Source of the DNA: Mycosarcoma maydis
Lineage: Eukaryota > Basidiomycota > Ustilaginomycetes > Ustilaginales
Assembly (NCBI RefSeq): GCF_000328475.2
Contig: NC_026496.1
Location: 372,001 to 436,000 of the forward strand
Reading direction: 5' to 3'
Length of the DNA stretch: 64,000 nucleotides
In this document: positions 10,237-21,110 of the stretch, piece after piece
Layout of the letters: each line of letters begins with the position of its first letter
Numbering within the stretch: position 1 is the first letter of the stretch
The notes under the pieces: model-generated
What the model saw: the letters and a program-made list of their open reading frames with translations, nothing else
Told to the model about the DNA's origin: nothing
The model's database searches: none
Translations under genes and position numbers: made by a program

Positions 10237-11096
10237 TGCTGGCGCTGCAACCAGAGACTGACCAGCAACCTCTTTCTTCTTTTTCTTTCCTGTTTTTACA
10301 TGCGCGCTTCAACAACCGTTGACCGTGTACCTCGCGCCATAAGCCATACCGTTACAGCTGGTCTCAGTGATCAGAAACCGCTATGACGCAGACATTCACG
10401 ATTCGTGATTTGGGTTCTATCATCCACGATTCCATCGTGCATGCTGAAACCAATTCCAAATCAAAAGAAGCGTGGCTTCAAAGCGCACTCGCTTTTCCAT
10501 GTTCATTCCTTTCTCCTCTCCTGCTCTGAGCCGATCACTTTGTGTGTTATGATTCTCGTCGTGCGCAACCGTCTCAATACCGTCGTGCTCCAGCTTGTCC
10601 ATCCCCCTTCTCATACCAGGGATCTTGCAGTCTGTGTTCGATAAAGTCTCGCATTACGCATCAGCTCGTAACATGGACTTGTGACATGCTGCCAAAAGTA
10701 ACTGTGATTCACCTCGTGTCCACCTCTCTCCGCTTCTGCTTCTGCGTCTGCGTCGCTTGTCTTCGTCTGAGCTTGATGTAAATCTCAACCCCAACCGCCG
10801 TAGCACATTTCTCCTTGATCCCACGTCAACCAGACTCGATGCAACACATTCTCCACCTCTCATACAAAAAACCGCGCATCTCTCTCTAGCACGTCTAGCG
10901 ATACTGTGTATTGATTTCTTTCGTTTTTCGATATGCACAGGAGCGACATAAAATAACGCCCACTTAGTAGCGCAGTAGGTCTACCGCACAGAGGAGCGCC
11001 ATCTCGTCTTCAGCTGTTGGAGGGAAAAAAGGAGGTTGACATCATGACGCACACGTCACCCATAGATCGGAGCGCGTCGCAAAGCCGGCTCACCGC

Positions 11097-13384
11097 TTAG
11101 GCAAGGAATCCCTTGACGTGCTCGGTGACGAGCGTCTTCATCTTGCTGAAGAGCTCCTCGCTGGGGACACCCTTGGCAATCTCCGAAAGCAGAGCGTCCT
11201 CGGTCGAGAGCTTCTCACGGAACGAGTTCTCCCACTCGACAATGCGGTCAGCGGGGATCTCGTCGACCAGACCGTTGACACCGGCGTAGATGATGGGGAT
11301 CTGCACCTCGGTGGCCATGGGCACAAACTGAGGCTGCTTGAGCAGCTCGACCAGACGGACACCACGGTTCAACGTGGCGCGCGTAGCAGCGTCCAAATCG
11401 GAACCGAACTGCGCGAAAGCCGCCAGCTCACGGTACTGGGCGAGCGAGAGCTTGAGCGAACCCGAGACCGACTTGTACAGCTTCGACTGCGCGGCCGAAC
11501 CGACACGCGAGACCGAGAGACCGACGTTGATGGCAGGTCGGATACCCTTGAAGAAGAGCTCCGACTCGAGGTACACCTGGCCGTCGGTAATCGAAATCAC
11601 ATTGGTGGGAATGAAAGCAGACACATCACCACCCTGCGTCTCAATCACGGGCAGCGCAGTGAGCGATCCACCACCGTAGCTGTCGTTCATCTTGGCAGCA
11701 CGCTCGAGCAGACGAGAGTGCAGGTAGAAAACGTCACCAGGGTAGGCCTCACGACCGGGGGGACGACGCAGAAGCAGCGACATCTGACGGTAGGCGACGG
11801 CCTGCTTGGACAAGTCATCGTAGATGATCAGCGCGTGCTTGCCGTTGTCACGGAACCACTCGCCGATGGCGCATCCCGAGAAGGGAGCAAGGTACTGAAG
11901 CGGAGCGGCCTCCGAGGCGGTAGCGGCGACAATGATGGTGTACTTCATGGCGTCGTTCTCCTCGAGCACCTTGACGAGCTGGGCTACGGTGGAACGCTTC
12001 TGGCCAACGGCGACGTAGACACAGTAGAGCTTCTTGCTCTCATCCTGGCCGTCGTTCCATCGCTTCTGGTTGAGGATGGTGTCGATGGCCACAGCGGTCT
12101 TACCAGTCTGACGGTCACCAATGATGAGCTCACGCTGACCACGGCCGATGGGAACCATGGCGTCAATGGGCTTGATACCAGTCTGCATGGGCTGGTTCAC
12201 CGACTTACGCGGCAGAATACCAGGAGCCTTGAGCGAGGCACGGCGACGCTCGGCGGCCTCGATGGGGCCCTTGCCGTCAATGGGGTTACCAAGAGCGTCG
12301 ACAACACGGCCGAGCAGCTTGGGGCCGACAGGAACGTCGACAATCTGGCCGGTACGCTTGACAGTGTCACCTTCACGGATGAGACGGTCCGAACCGAAAA
12401 TCGAGACACCGACGTTGTCGGCCTCAAGGTTAAGGGCCATGCCGCGGACACCGGACGAGAACTCAACCATCTCCTCGGCCATGACGTTGCGGAGACCGTA
12501 GACACGGGCGATACCGTCACCGATGGTGAGGACGCGGCCGGTTTCCTGGACATCACCGCCAGCGGAAGCGCCCGAGATGCGCTGTTCAAGGATGGAGCTG
12601 ACCTCGGAAGCGGCAGGCTTGGCGGTGGCGTAGGTGCGGACAGCGTTGGCAACCGATCGGCGGGCCTGTTGAGAACCAAGCAAGAAGTTGAAAGGAGGAG
12701 GCAAGCAGAGTAACAAGGTCAGCGGGGAAACATTCAGCCGTGTTGATTGCCAGAGAATGGGGAGCTCGGAGCCAATGAATCATGCGTATGCAAGCAAAGG
12801 CTGAAGTAGACGTAGAAATGTTATACTGTTGAGTATAACGGCTGGCTCTCGCTCCGATCATCGGAGGGGCCGAGCCGAATACGGCGTAGGGCTGGACATG
12901 TGCCATCTAATGTGATCAAAAAGCACCAGGCTCAGTTCAATCGCGGGCATGACCTGAGCAGCGAGCAGCTTCTTTTGAGGTTGGGTACTGATTAGCACAT
13001 AGACCACGGTGGAGGCCACTCTTGTGTTTCTCTGATGGTGGCTCGTTTGCAAAGCCGTGTACGAAGGTCGGTGATCTGAGACTGGGTGAAAGAAAATCCT
13101 GTGTCTAATGTTGTAGCGGGGGCTCCGCCTGCCGATGGTGGTGGCGTAAAGTTGGTGGATTGAGCCTGCTGAGTCGCTATAGCTGATCGTGGGAGACAGT
13201 GGTTGTTGGAGCATGCTTAACGCAGTATCACGATATGACCATGATCTCGCATCTACTGTCTAGCTCCAACTCTTAATGCAAGCCATAGCATGATTCCGGT
13301 CGAAGGGAGAACAATACGTACCACAGGGATGGCGGCCGATCGGGCGAGGTTGGCGGTGGCAATGCCGGCGGAACGAGCGAGCAT
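11097..13384 (-). CDS. ATP1: Mitochondrial F1F0 ATP synthase subunit alpha (two exons)
   Basis: Exon 1 is 13322-13384 (21 codons, a basic and hydrophobic mitochondrial presequence). Exon 2 is 11097-12665. The intron 12666-13321 (656 bases) starts GTACGT and ends CAACAG, and the frame joins in phase 0 to give 543 residues, the usual length. The mature protein begins after an RTYAT-type cleavage region. Motifs seen are the P-loop GDRQTGKTA and the alpha/beta signature [17 protein letters not shown]. The subunit forms the non-catalytic nucleotide sites of the F1 head in the mitochondrial matrix. The open frame runs slightly upstream of exon 2, but that stretch ([13 protein letters not shown]) lies inside the intron and is not a targeting peptide. 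The length of the intron is the main oddity. Confidence 0.96.
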
Positions 13385-14582
13385 CGCGGCTACTTTTTGT
13401 GAAAGGAGGGGACGATGTTGGGGGTATTGAGAGGTGGTGAGGAGAGAGAAGAGGTAAGACGAGAAACAGGCAGCAAGCACACGGAACGAGAAGAATCGAT
13501 GAATCTGGGCGCGGGCGAGCCAGCCGTGAGACGAGAGAGAGAATACAAAGAGACTGACGGGCAAGCCGACGCTCAGACGGTGCCAGACAAAGAGCGGCGT
13601 GCGGTTACGAGCAGCAAAAAGGATCTTCCTTTTGGAAAAAGACTGTCCGGTTGGCTGACTAGCTAGCCTGTTTCACTGGCTCACTGTCTGTCTGCTACTC
13701 AAACTTCGAGCTCGGAGCGTGTTGGCACTAGAGCAGTGAGTGCCAAGCCAGCAGCGACGCAAAGCCTCGAGCGGATTGGTCGGATCATTCAACCCAGACC
13801 GCAATCACGAATGGCGGCTTTCGAAGTGAAGAAAACCGTCCCAATACAAAATTCAGCATACGAGCGAATTGCCCATTTGAAAATCCATCTGGTTCTTGCA
13901 CGATCAAATACAAATTCGTGATTGATTTGTCTGGATTCTACTGAAAATGCGGTTGCAGCTCAAAGCAGAACCACACGGATCCGATTCGTGATTCATGATT
14001 TGGGTTTGGACAATTCAGCACAGCGTCCTAGTGACAGAGTGCTTGGGCCGCCTCATTTCTGAAACTGTGGCACAGACAGACAACCTCGTTCCGTCCTCTA
14101 CCGATACTCAGGCTCGGCGCTTTTCCGGCTTGTGCTTCGAGTGCCACATACTCTGTCCCCCCCACCATGGCTTGTGTCCAGATCATTGATCTGGTAGCTG
14201 CTTCTAGCTAGCCGCTGTCTGAATGTATCATGATAAGCAATCCAGCTTGAGACGACAGCGCTGCTGTTTGGGAGCAGCCCGAGATTGGATACTGACGGGC
14301 ACTACGGCAGAGTCAGGCGGTGGCCGATCACTTGAAGTAATCACAGATGCGCACGTTGAACCTTTGGAAGAATAATAGAAGAATTGCAAATAACAAAATC
14401 ATTTCCTTGTATCGTGCGAGTGGAAGAACGCGCTCTCATATCTGATTTTTGAGCCACGGTCAGTGGAGTACTGACACCGTTTTTTCCTGCTTATGCTCCC
14501 ATCAGCAAGCTTCATACCTCTACAGTATCATCGTCGTCGATCCATCGTCAGAGGAGCGGGTGCAGCACCAGATCACGACATC
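13385..14582. other. Divergent promoter region of ATP1 and the bL21m gene
   Basis: The region lies between two divergently transcribed nuclear genes for mitochondrial proteins. Single heptamer motifs occur near 13915 and 13985. No additional gene was recognised. Confidence 0.65.
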
Positions 14583-15419
14583 ATGAACACGCTCAGGACT
14601 TCGCTTTCGGCGGTTACCAGCGCCGTGCTCAAGGGCAAAGCCAGGCAAGCCGCGACGCCTGTCGTCTCGTCTATCATCAGCCGAACTATTGCTTCTTCCA
14701 CATCCACCTCCTCTGCGGTTTCCACTGCCACCTCGTCCGCTGGTCCTTCCACCTCGTCCATCGCATCCTCCGTCTCTTCAGCCGTCGATTCGAGCGACCG
14801 AGCTTTGTCACTACTCAAATCGCAACCTTCGCACTATGCAATTGCCTCGATGACCGGACGCACCTACCTTATCTCCAAAGGCGACATGGTCACTGTACCT
14901 CGCCTCAGAGATGTTCAGGTCGGCGACGTTCTCGTGCTCGACAAGGTGCATGAGATCGGATCGCGCGACTATACTTTACGAGCACAGGACACGCTCAATA
15001 CACGTCGCATCTCCACTGCCGTAGACCTCTCCAGCCCGCACCCACTCGCATCAACCGCATCAACCGCATCCACTCTGTACGGGGTCTCCCCCGCAGTCGC
15101 ATCCCAACCAAGACGCTTGTTCACACGTCTCGTCTCAGAAGATACTGCTCCGATCGCAGCTGCAGCTGCTAGAGGCCCCCTTCTGCCCCTCGCTGACACA
15201 TGGTCCTCCCGACTTGTGCCTAATGGACTCGCTCACATCGGTGCCAGCTTACCCGCTTCCACCGTCAAAATCACCGCCGTCGTAACCGAAAACACAAAGG
15301 GCGCACTGGAAAAGATTGTCAAGAAGAAACGAAGAAAAGGTTACAAAAAGACTATCCAGCACAAACAACCCTACACCCGCATTCGCATCCAAGACATTCA
15401 GATTCAGCCTTCCAACTGA
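14583..15419 (+). CDS. Mitochondrial large-subunit ribosomal protein bL21m
   Basis: The protein has 278 residues from the ATG at 14583 (MNTLRTSL); an in-frame ATG at 14493 would add 30 residues. The first 70 residues are Ser/Thr/Ala-rich with Arg and Lys, as expected for a mitochondrial presequence. The L21 fold is split. One half is HYAIASMTGRTYLISKGD with a following DVQVGDVLVLDKV strand. The other is near the C-terminus (TVKITAVVTENTKG, a KKKRRKGYKK basic patch, then HKQPYTRIRI). Between them sits a Ser/Ala/Pro-rich insert of about 70 residues that bacterial L21 lacks. bL21 binds 23S-type rRNA in the large subunit. The gene is divergent from ATP1. Confidence 0.9.
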   Translation: MNTLRTSLSAVTSAVLKGKARQAATPVVSSIISRTIASSTSTSSAVSTATSSAGPSTSSIASSVSSAVDSSDRALSLLKSQPSHYAIASMTGRTYLISKGDMVTVPRLRDVQVGDVLVLDKVHEIGSRDYTLRAQDTLNTRRISTAVDLSSPHPLASTASTASTLYGVSPAVASQPRRLFTRLVSEDTAPIAAAAARGPLLPLADTWSSRLVPNGLAHIGASLPASTVKITAVVTENTKGALEKIVKKKRRKGYKKTIQHKQPYTRIRIQDIQIQPSN

Positions 15420-15791
15420 TCTACCATTCGTCTGGCGTAACAGTACAACCTTGTACCTCTTGAGGCATCTTTTACTCATTCCAGCTTCGATACGACAATT
15501 TCATAGTTCAGTACCTCAACCGTTTCACCATCACACTTGTACTTTACCCGTAATCGTGAATGCTCATGGCCTCAAACAAAACTCATCTCGCTTCCAATGC
15601 GCCGTACTGACACCTATCCATTCAAAGTGACCTCGAACGATTTTGTGCCACGACCCATTGCAGCGTCCGCTTAACTGATAAGCGAGATCATATGTTCCCT
15701 GTGAGATAATATTAGATGGTGACTCAAGTACATATAGTAAAATAGTGCCAAATGCGTGCATGCCTCTTCGAACTTTGCACATCCTTCTCCC
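15420..15791. other. Convergent intergenic region
   Basis: This is the shared 3' region of the bL21m gene (+) and the vezatin-like gene (-). Nothing beyond 3' UTR and terminator sequence is expected, and nothing else is visible. Confidence 0.6.
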
Positions 15792-18700
15792 TTACTGCTC
15801 GACTTGCGAACCAACACTCGAGCCGGATCGGGAAGCTTGCATTGCCGCCCGCTTTTCTTCCTTCTTCCTCCGAGCATATGCTGCCACCTGCGCACCCAGA
15901 TCAAACGGGCTATCCGGCACAGGCACAGGTGTAGCATTCAAACTCGCCAACGATGCAGTAGCCGCTTTCGGCGTTGATTTTCTCGAAGCTGAATCCAAGA
16001 CGGACGGAGACTCGCCCGCCAAAAGACTCGCCGTCTCGTTCTCGGGCACCGACTCCAACGCAGTCGGCTCAAACGAAAAGTCGTCGGAATGTCGAGACAT
16101 GCTCTCTTCGCCGCTGTCGAACGAGTAGGACGCGGACGACGCTACCGAGGGAGAACGAGCTTCCAGTGCCTGCAATGCTCGTGCGCGCGCCAGGTCAAGC
16201 GACGACAGCGATCTTCGTGGCATAGCTGCTTGCTCATCCACAAGACTTGGCGAGCCACCAAAGACGCCTGTATGTCCGGTTGCGCCCAGATCGAGAGGTG
16301 AACCCAGCGCCAAAGCTGGTTGTGCTTCAAAGGACGCCGCAGAGGATTCGCGCAGCATCGTTGTGGCCTCAGTTTCCTCTGCCGCACTATACGGGAGAGA
16401 TGATCGATGATGTTGTTCTCGGACGGCTTTTCGCGAGGAGATGACTTCGTTCAGCTCGGACATCATGCTTGATGGATCCATCGTGTGGCGATGCAATGTC
16501 TGCTCTTTGGCATGCGTTTCGTGTTTCCGTTGCTCCCTCTGACGATGGGCCTGCTCGATTCGCTCTGCTCGACTCGGCTTCGAGGCGTCAACTTCGAGTC
16601 CAGATAGCCGTGCCATACCTGCGATGCTTTCAAATACCTGTTCTAAGCCGGGGGGCGGTAAAGAGTTGGGTGAAGTGGAGCTGAGCAAGAGCGCTGCGAG
16701 GTCGGCGTCGTCCTCGTCGCCACTTGCGTGGAGCGGCTCGTGGTCTGGAGCCAGGCTATGAGATGTAGGAAGAACGTCGTCGAACGCACGCCCCTCGCCA
16801 TGGCTGTCATGCGATGAATCGGCGGCGTCCTCATCCGCCTCGAGAGGTGATACCAGCTCGCGCGCAGCATTCGCCTTGAATACGTCGGTTTCATTGTCGG
16901 TGCTTGCTTGTGGACTCGGCGACCTGCGCTTTTCCTTGTGGATGAGCTTGATGGTAGACTCCCATTCAGCCGACAGACCCAAAAAGTCTTCACGCATCGA
17001 TTCCAGCGTCTTCTCCAGCTGTAGAGTGGCGGCAACATCGTCGATCTCGCGCTCCACAGATTCAATGCTCTGTGGCGAGTGTGTGTCCTGGAAGCCATAC
17101 AAGCCTGGGGGAGCTTTGACCCGAATGTCCTCGGCGCACACTCGAATCTTGGACTGCAAGGAGCGCAGCGAAAGCATCATGGCGTAAAGTCGATCTTCGA
17201 TGCCCGGATGGCCAATGATGGACGGCGCACTGGCGACACCGTTGGGCACCGCTAATAACCCGTGACGAGATTCACTCGGCATACTCTCATCACCGAGGCT
17301 GGTAGCGGTCCGTTCGGCCTTGGAAGTCGAGAGTAAAGCCAGACCCATTTCTGATGCGACCTTATCCGTGACAGCCTTGGTCTGTGCTTGGAGAGCCGCA
17401 TGGACGGATGCAATTGTGGAGCGAGCCAACGTCCAATACTCGTCGCATGGCAAGCTGTCGCCGTTTGACAGACTTACGCGATCGCTCATTGTAAAATTGA
17501 GCGCCAGAAGGTGGCAGAGCCAACGTCTTCGAGCTCTATGCATCCACTCAAACTTGGCCTTGACGGTCAGTAGCGACAAGGGGTCGGTCGGTTCCGTGCG
17601 GTTCAAAACGGACATGTTTGGATCGAGTTGCGCAAAGATTGAGTTGGGCCCGACAATCGAGCTGCGCTTAGTCGCCCTGGATTGAGGACTGGTGGCGGCC
17701 GAATAGGTCGGAGCTGAAGAATGGGGAGGGGTAAAAGTCGACGAGAGGACGGAAGAATTTCGCATCACGGGCGAGGCGATCGACGAGCTGGAGTTGGAAA
17801 CGTAGCTAAGGCGCTTTGCAGCAGCAGATTCGTTGGGGCCGGACGCTCCTGATGATTTTTCGGATACGTAGTTGAATCTGGGCGATCGATAGTTGCCGAC
17901 GTGATCCGTCTCTGAGACCAGGCTACTGCAGCGTGACAAAGAGGAAGATGCACGTAAGGGTCGGTCCAGAATCGAGCCTGCGTCCGAGACAAGCGAGAGC
18001 CTCTTATGATTGGTCGAGGTTGTTTGTGGGCTCAAATCTGGCAGCCCGAGTATGTTGCCGTAGCCGTCCACACCTGTGGCGGAACGGACGGTGCTGCCAA
18101 AGTTACGCGGGGTAGTTGCAATCCACGGTTTGCGATCATGTTCAAGGTCGTGGGAAGTGTCGGAGAGAGCCGAGATATCGGCATTGGACCATGCATGCAA
18201 TGCATCGGCGTCGACCTCGTTGGATTCATCGCGCAAAGTTCCGTCGAGAGCGTACAGTTCGTGGAGCAAGGCCAGTTCCTCTGCGTCGGCAATCGTTTGC
18301 AGTGGCGCAATGATGGAGGTGAAGGTGACGCCGACATTGTCCAAGGCTGCAATAACAGCCTTGCGCAGCTCTATCAGTCTCATCGGCACAGGTCTGCCGG
18401 TGGCGAGAGCGGCTGTGCTTTGCTCGGTAAGCAGTTTTTGCGGGAGGTTGGGGAGGCCAGCTTCAGAAGGCACAACGGGCGAGGAGCGTCCTGAAGGACG
18501 GTCGAGTGGCGACATGCGACCGCTGGATAGGTTGAGAGACAGTGGCCGTTGGGTGTGCCGTCTGACGGTGGGGGCACCGTTGCCTCCGCCGGAAAGGGAT
18601 CGGCCCAGCTGGCCATTGGTGGGACCGGGTGATGCGGCGATCGATCGGCGTTTCCGAGCGGGGGAGGCAAGATGAGGTAAAGCGGACGCGGCCTCAATCC

Positions 18701-19832
18701 TTGAGATGGGTGGCAGCGGATGCGACAGCCTGTAGCCACGCGAGACGACCTCGACCTCTTGGACAGCACTGATGGCCTTGTTGATCGAAATGTCAAAGCA
18801 CTGCGCTGCTTTGACGAGACCAGAGACATCTTTGAGGACGGCGCGTTGAAGAGCTTCTTTTTCGGAATGGTCAAAAGCTTGCGATATTGAGAGATTCCGT
18901 AGCGATGCGGACGATGTGTTTGGATTGATGATGCTTTGGCGCGAGATTGTGAACTCGATCTTGTCAACCACCGAGCTGTGGTTGAGGAGGATCACAAAGG
19001 CTGATGAAAAGGAAGCTATCAGGAGCCAGGTGGAGAACCACAACCACCATGAGGGGCTGATGGGTGGCAGCAGAAGGAGAGCAGATAGAACAGCGACGTT
19101 GCAAGCCAGACGACCTTGCGGATCGAGTCGAGTCGGGCGTTTGTGGACGGCGTGGGGCGCGCGGATGGCACTTGGAGATCGCACGAATGGCGCATTTGTT
19201 GGCTCGGCGTAGCCATGCTTGCAGATGGGCACGGTGCTGACCCGAGCGCCTTTCACACGAGCTGAAGCGGGCGTGACGTGGGACTCTCTGCGTTGATCGG
19301 GTTGCTGTGATTGGAACGGTGGACTGGATTCGTAGAACGAGATTGAGAGGCTGGGAGTGAGGAGGAAAGAGGAGCAAATGACATACTTGAACCTCTCTAC
19401 AAAGCTGTTGCTGCTGTCTTGGGCTGATTCGCGTGCTTCCGTGCTCATCTTTGGTGGCGTTCTGGTTTGTTGTAGTTCGGAGAAGGATTGGTCGAACATG
19501 AACACCGTGGTCCGGAGAAAGCGTAGGGTCAGAAGGAGGACGGTGCTTGCGAGTCGCCACACAAGGCCGAGCGGCGAAGCGAATGACGTGGACTGTGTAG
19601 TCGCAGATGCCGGCGAGAATGCAGCTGTGACAAGGCCTTGATTGCGCCCGGAGATCGATGAACGAGCAAGGTGGGGTGTCGAGGCAAGATGGACTCGACT
19701 TGCGTGTGTGGATGTCTGTGTTACTTCATCGGTGTGATCGAGATGGACTGGGAATGTTGCAGCCTGCGAGCGATGGGCGTCGTGTAGGTATTGGTCCAGT
19801 GGTGAGCCTCCGAAGATGACTGGCTCGGCCAT
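15792..19832 (-). CDS. Vezatin/Inp2-like myosin-binding membrane protein
   Basis: The single-exon frame encodes 1346 residues, and the start at 19832 has a good context (GCCATGG). Hydrophobic segments lie at about residues 88-113 and 242-283, the second interrupted by a Pro/Trp-rich turn. Near residues 357-381 is the stretch EVEVVSRGYRLSHPLPPISR, which I recognise as typical of the fungal myosin-binding (vezatin/Inp2) domain. A Ser-rich linker follows, then a helical region with RARRRWLCHLLALNF, and a long acidic and Ser-rich tail with charged helices near the end. In yeast, Inp2 is the peroxisomal receptor that links peroxisomes to a class V myosin for inheritance; vezatin binds myosin VIIa in animals. 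Assignment to this family is moderately sure; the organelle is an inference. Confidence 0.6.
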   Translation of the reverse strand: MAEPVIFGGSPLDQYLHDAHRSQAATFPVHLDHTDEVTQTSTHASRVHLASTPHLARSSISGRNQGLVTAAFSPASATTQSTSFASPLGLVWRLASTVLLLTLRFLRTTVFMFDQSFSELQQTRTPPKMSTEARESAQDSSNSFVERFKYVICSSFLLTPSLSISFYESSPPFQSQQPDQRRESHVTPASARVKGARVSTVPICKHGYAEPTNAPFVRSPSAIRAPHAVHKRPTRLDPQGRLACNVAVLSALLLLPPISPSWWLWFSTWLLIASFSSAFVILLNHSSVVDKIEFTISRQSIINPNTSSASLRNLSISQAFDHSEKEALQRAVLKDVSGLVKAAQCFDISINKAISAVQEVEVVSRGYRLSHPLPPISRIEAASALPHLASPARKRRSIAASPGPTNGQLGRSLSGGGNGAPTVRRHTQRPLSLNLSSGRMSPLDRPSGRSSPVVPSEAGLPNLPQKLLTEQSTAALATGRPVPMRLIELRKAVIAALDNVGVTFTSIIAPLQTIADAEELALLHELYALDGTLRDESNEVDADALHAWSNADISALSDTSHDLEHDRKPWIATTPRNFGSTVRSATGVDGYGNILGLPDLSPQTTSTNHKRLSLVSDAGSILDRPLRASSSLSRCSSLVSETDHVGNYRSPRFNYVSEKSSGASGPNESAAAKRLSYVSNSSSSIASPVMRNSSVLSSTFTPPHSSAPTYSAATSPQSRATKRSSIVGPNSIFAQLDPNMSVLNRTEPTDPLSLLTVKAKFEWMHRARRRWLCHLLALNFTMSDRVSLSNGDSLPCDEYWTLARSTIASVHAALQAQTKAVTDKVASEMGLALLSTSKAERTATSLGDESMPSESRHGLLAVPNGVASAPSIIGHPGIEDRLYAMMLSLRSLQSKIRVCAEDIRVKAPPGLYGFQDTHSPQSIESVEREIDDVAATLQLEKTLESMREDFLGLSAEWESTIKLIHKEKRRSPSPQASTDNETDVFKANAARELVSPLEADEDAADSSHDSHGEGRAFDDVLPTSHSLAPDHEPLHASGDEDDADLAALLLSSTSPNSLPPPGLEQVFESIAGMARLSGLEVDASKPSRAERIEQAHRQREQRKHETHAKEQTLHRHTMDPSSMMSELNEVISSRKAVREQHHRSSLPYSAAEETEATTMLRESSAASFEAQPALALGSPLDLGATGHTGVFGGSPSLVDEQAAMPRRSLSSLDLARARALQALEARSPSVASSASYSFDSGEESMSRHSDDFSFEPTALESVPENETASLLAGESPSVLDSASRKSTPKAATASLASLNATPVPVPDSPFDLGAQVAAYARRKKEEKRAAMQASRSGSSVGSQVEQ

Positions 19833-21004
19833 GGCGTTTTAGGCGGTTGCAGGAAGCTTGATATGGGCGCACAGCTCACCTGCAACGCATTGTGCAGGCA
19901 GCGGAATGGAACAGCGAGTGGCGGGGTGGTTTCTGGGCTAAGTGTGCTTTTATCGCCGTGCGCGCGGGTAGAACCGATGGGACGCGCGGACCGAGTCGCG
20001 AGAGTCGGGAGCTTTTGCGATGGCGCGGATGCAAGCGTGGGAAAGTAGAGAGTGTGCCTGCAGCTTGTTCGTCGGTGCTTTACCGATACGTTTTGGTTTG
20101 AGTTGATTGTTGGCTGTCACAGGGCAGGTTGGCCAGGTAGGGCAGTGCGATACTGTGATGTAGAGGAAAGAGAAGAAACACTTTGAGGCTGGCTGGATGG
20201 ATGGCGTTGCTGGGGGCTAAGAAGATTTTGGTCGGTGATGCCGAGCGTTTCACATTTGGTTCTTAAATTAAGTTAACTTGGATAGTGGAGGATCGGGTCG
20301 AGATTGAGTTGGCTTCTCTTGCGCTGTAGCGGTGTCGTCTGCGCTGCCATCTGTAAGTGTGAATCACGAATGACGCTCAGGAGGCTGCAGACCATGCATG
20401 CATCACGAAGCACAGACTGCTCGTGCTCACTCAACCCTCACCCTGCCTTGGATATAGCACGGGCCTCACGCCTCATGCCTCCGTGCCCGCTGCACCTTTC
20501 TGTTAGCTCAGTTAGGCCCGACCAGGGCTTCTTTGTCTTTGGTGTGAATGTCCCAGATACTTAGCGTCCGACCCCTGCCGACACGTCCCACACACCCTCC
20601 AGACAATCGTGATTGGCGCAGTCTCGGCTCCTCAGAGGAGGCAGCTTTAAATCAAATTTTTGACGTGTCAGTTTCTCTGTAACATTCGTGATTCACGATT
20701 CGTGATCCTTGATCTGGGATTTTAAAAAAATAAGTCCTGTGATTTCGAGTCCCCAATTTTGTAGACATCCACGATTGGATATCTTCTTTGTAGGCGTGAG
20801 TGAATACCGTTTCGAAAGAGCTTCTGCTACGCGCCAGACATTCCTCCCCGCTCCCATTCACTAATCTGCGGCCCATCCTTTCAGCGATCTCGAGCTCAGT
20901 CTAGTCGGTCGCCGGACTCTCAGAAAATTCGTGAGTGTCAAGGGGCTCCAGACCCCGCAAAAGTTGAAGGTAGACACACAAATAAGGTGCAAAAAAAAGA
21001 AGCG
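19833..21004. other. Intergenic region upstream of the vezatin-like gene
   Basis: The first part is the promoter of the minus-strand gene. Heptamer motifs occur near 20360 and 20684-20706, the latter in both orientations. No gene was recognised before the tRNA. Confidence 0.6.
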
Positions 21005-21110
21005 TCCGGACAGCCGGAATCGAACCGGCGACCTATGGTGCTTTTCCGTTAATACCGGATTAGGGTTTCCAATTACAAACCATCGCTACTTCCAACTGAG
21101 CTATGTCCGG
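21005..21110 (-). tRNA. tRNA-Tyr (GUA) with a 32-nt intron
   Basis: On the minus strand the acceptor stem CCGGACA pairs perfectly with TGTCCGG, and the discriminator base is A. The anticodon stem ATGGT/ACCAT closes a loop with anticodon GTA at 21074-21076. The T arm is GCCGG-TTCGAAT-CCGGC. A 32-base intron (21041-21072) sits one base 3' of the anticodon, the canonical position for nuclear tRNA introns, and leaves a 74-nt mature core. The D stem is short (GCT/AGC). The CCA end is not encoded, as is normal in eukaryotes. Confidence 0.96.

Larger units (their letters stand above)
9125..11096. other. Intergenic region between VPS1 and ATP1
   Basis: It contains the VPS1 leader with a TATA-like stretch at about 9163-9170, the 12-bp minisatellite, several heptamer motifs (about 9731, 9788, 10198-10236, 10390) and the ATP1 3' region. 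No convincing gene was seen. Confidence 0.65.

Noticed and set aside
11118..12713. Plus-strand frame of 531 codons opposite ATP1 as a gene
   Set aside because: It mirrors ATP1 exon 2 almost end to end, and its composition (Leu, Asp, Gly, Thr-rich with no domain) is that of a codon-bias shadow.
19330..19400. Intron in the vezatin-like gene (GTATGT donor, CTCCCAG acceptor)
   Set aside because: It would be only about 36 bases long, too short for a fungal spliceosomal intron, and the frame is open without splicing.
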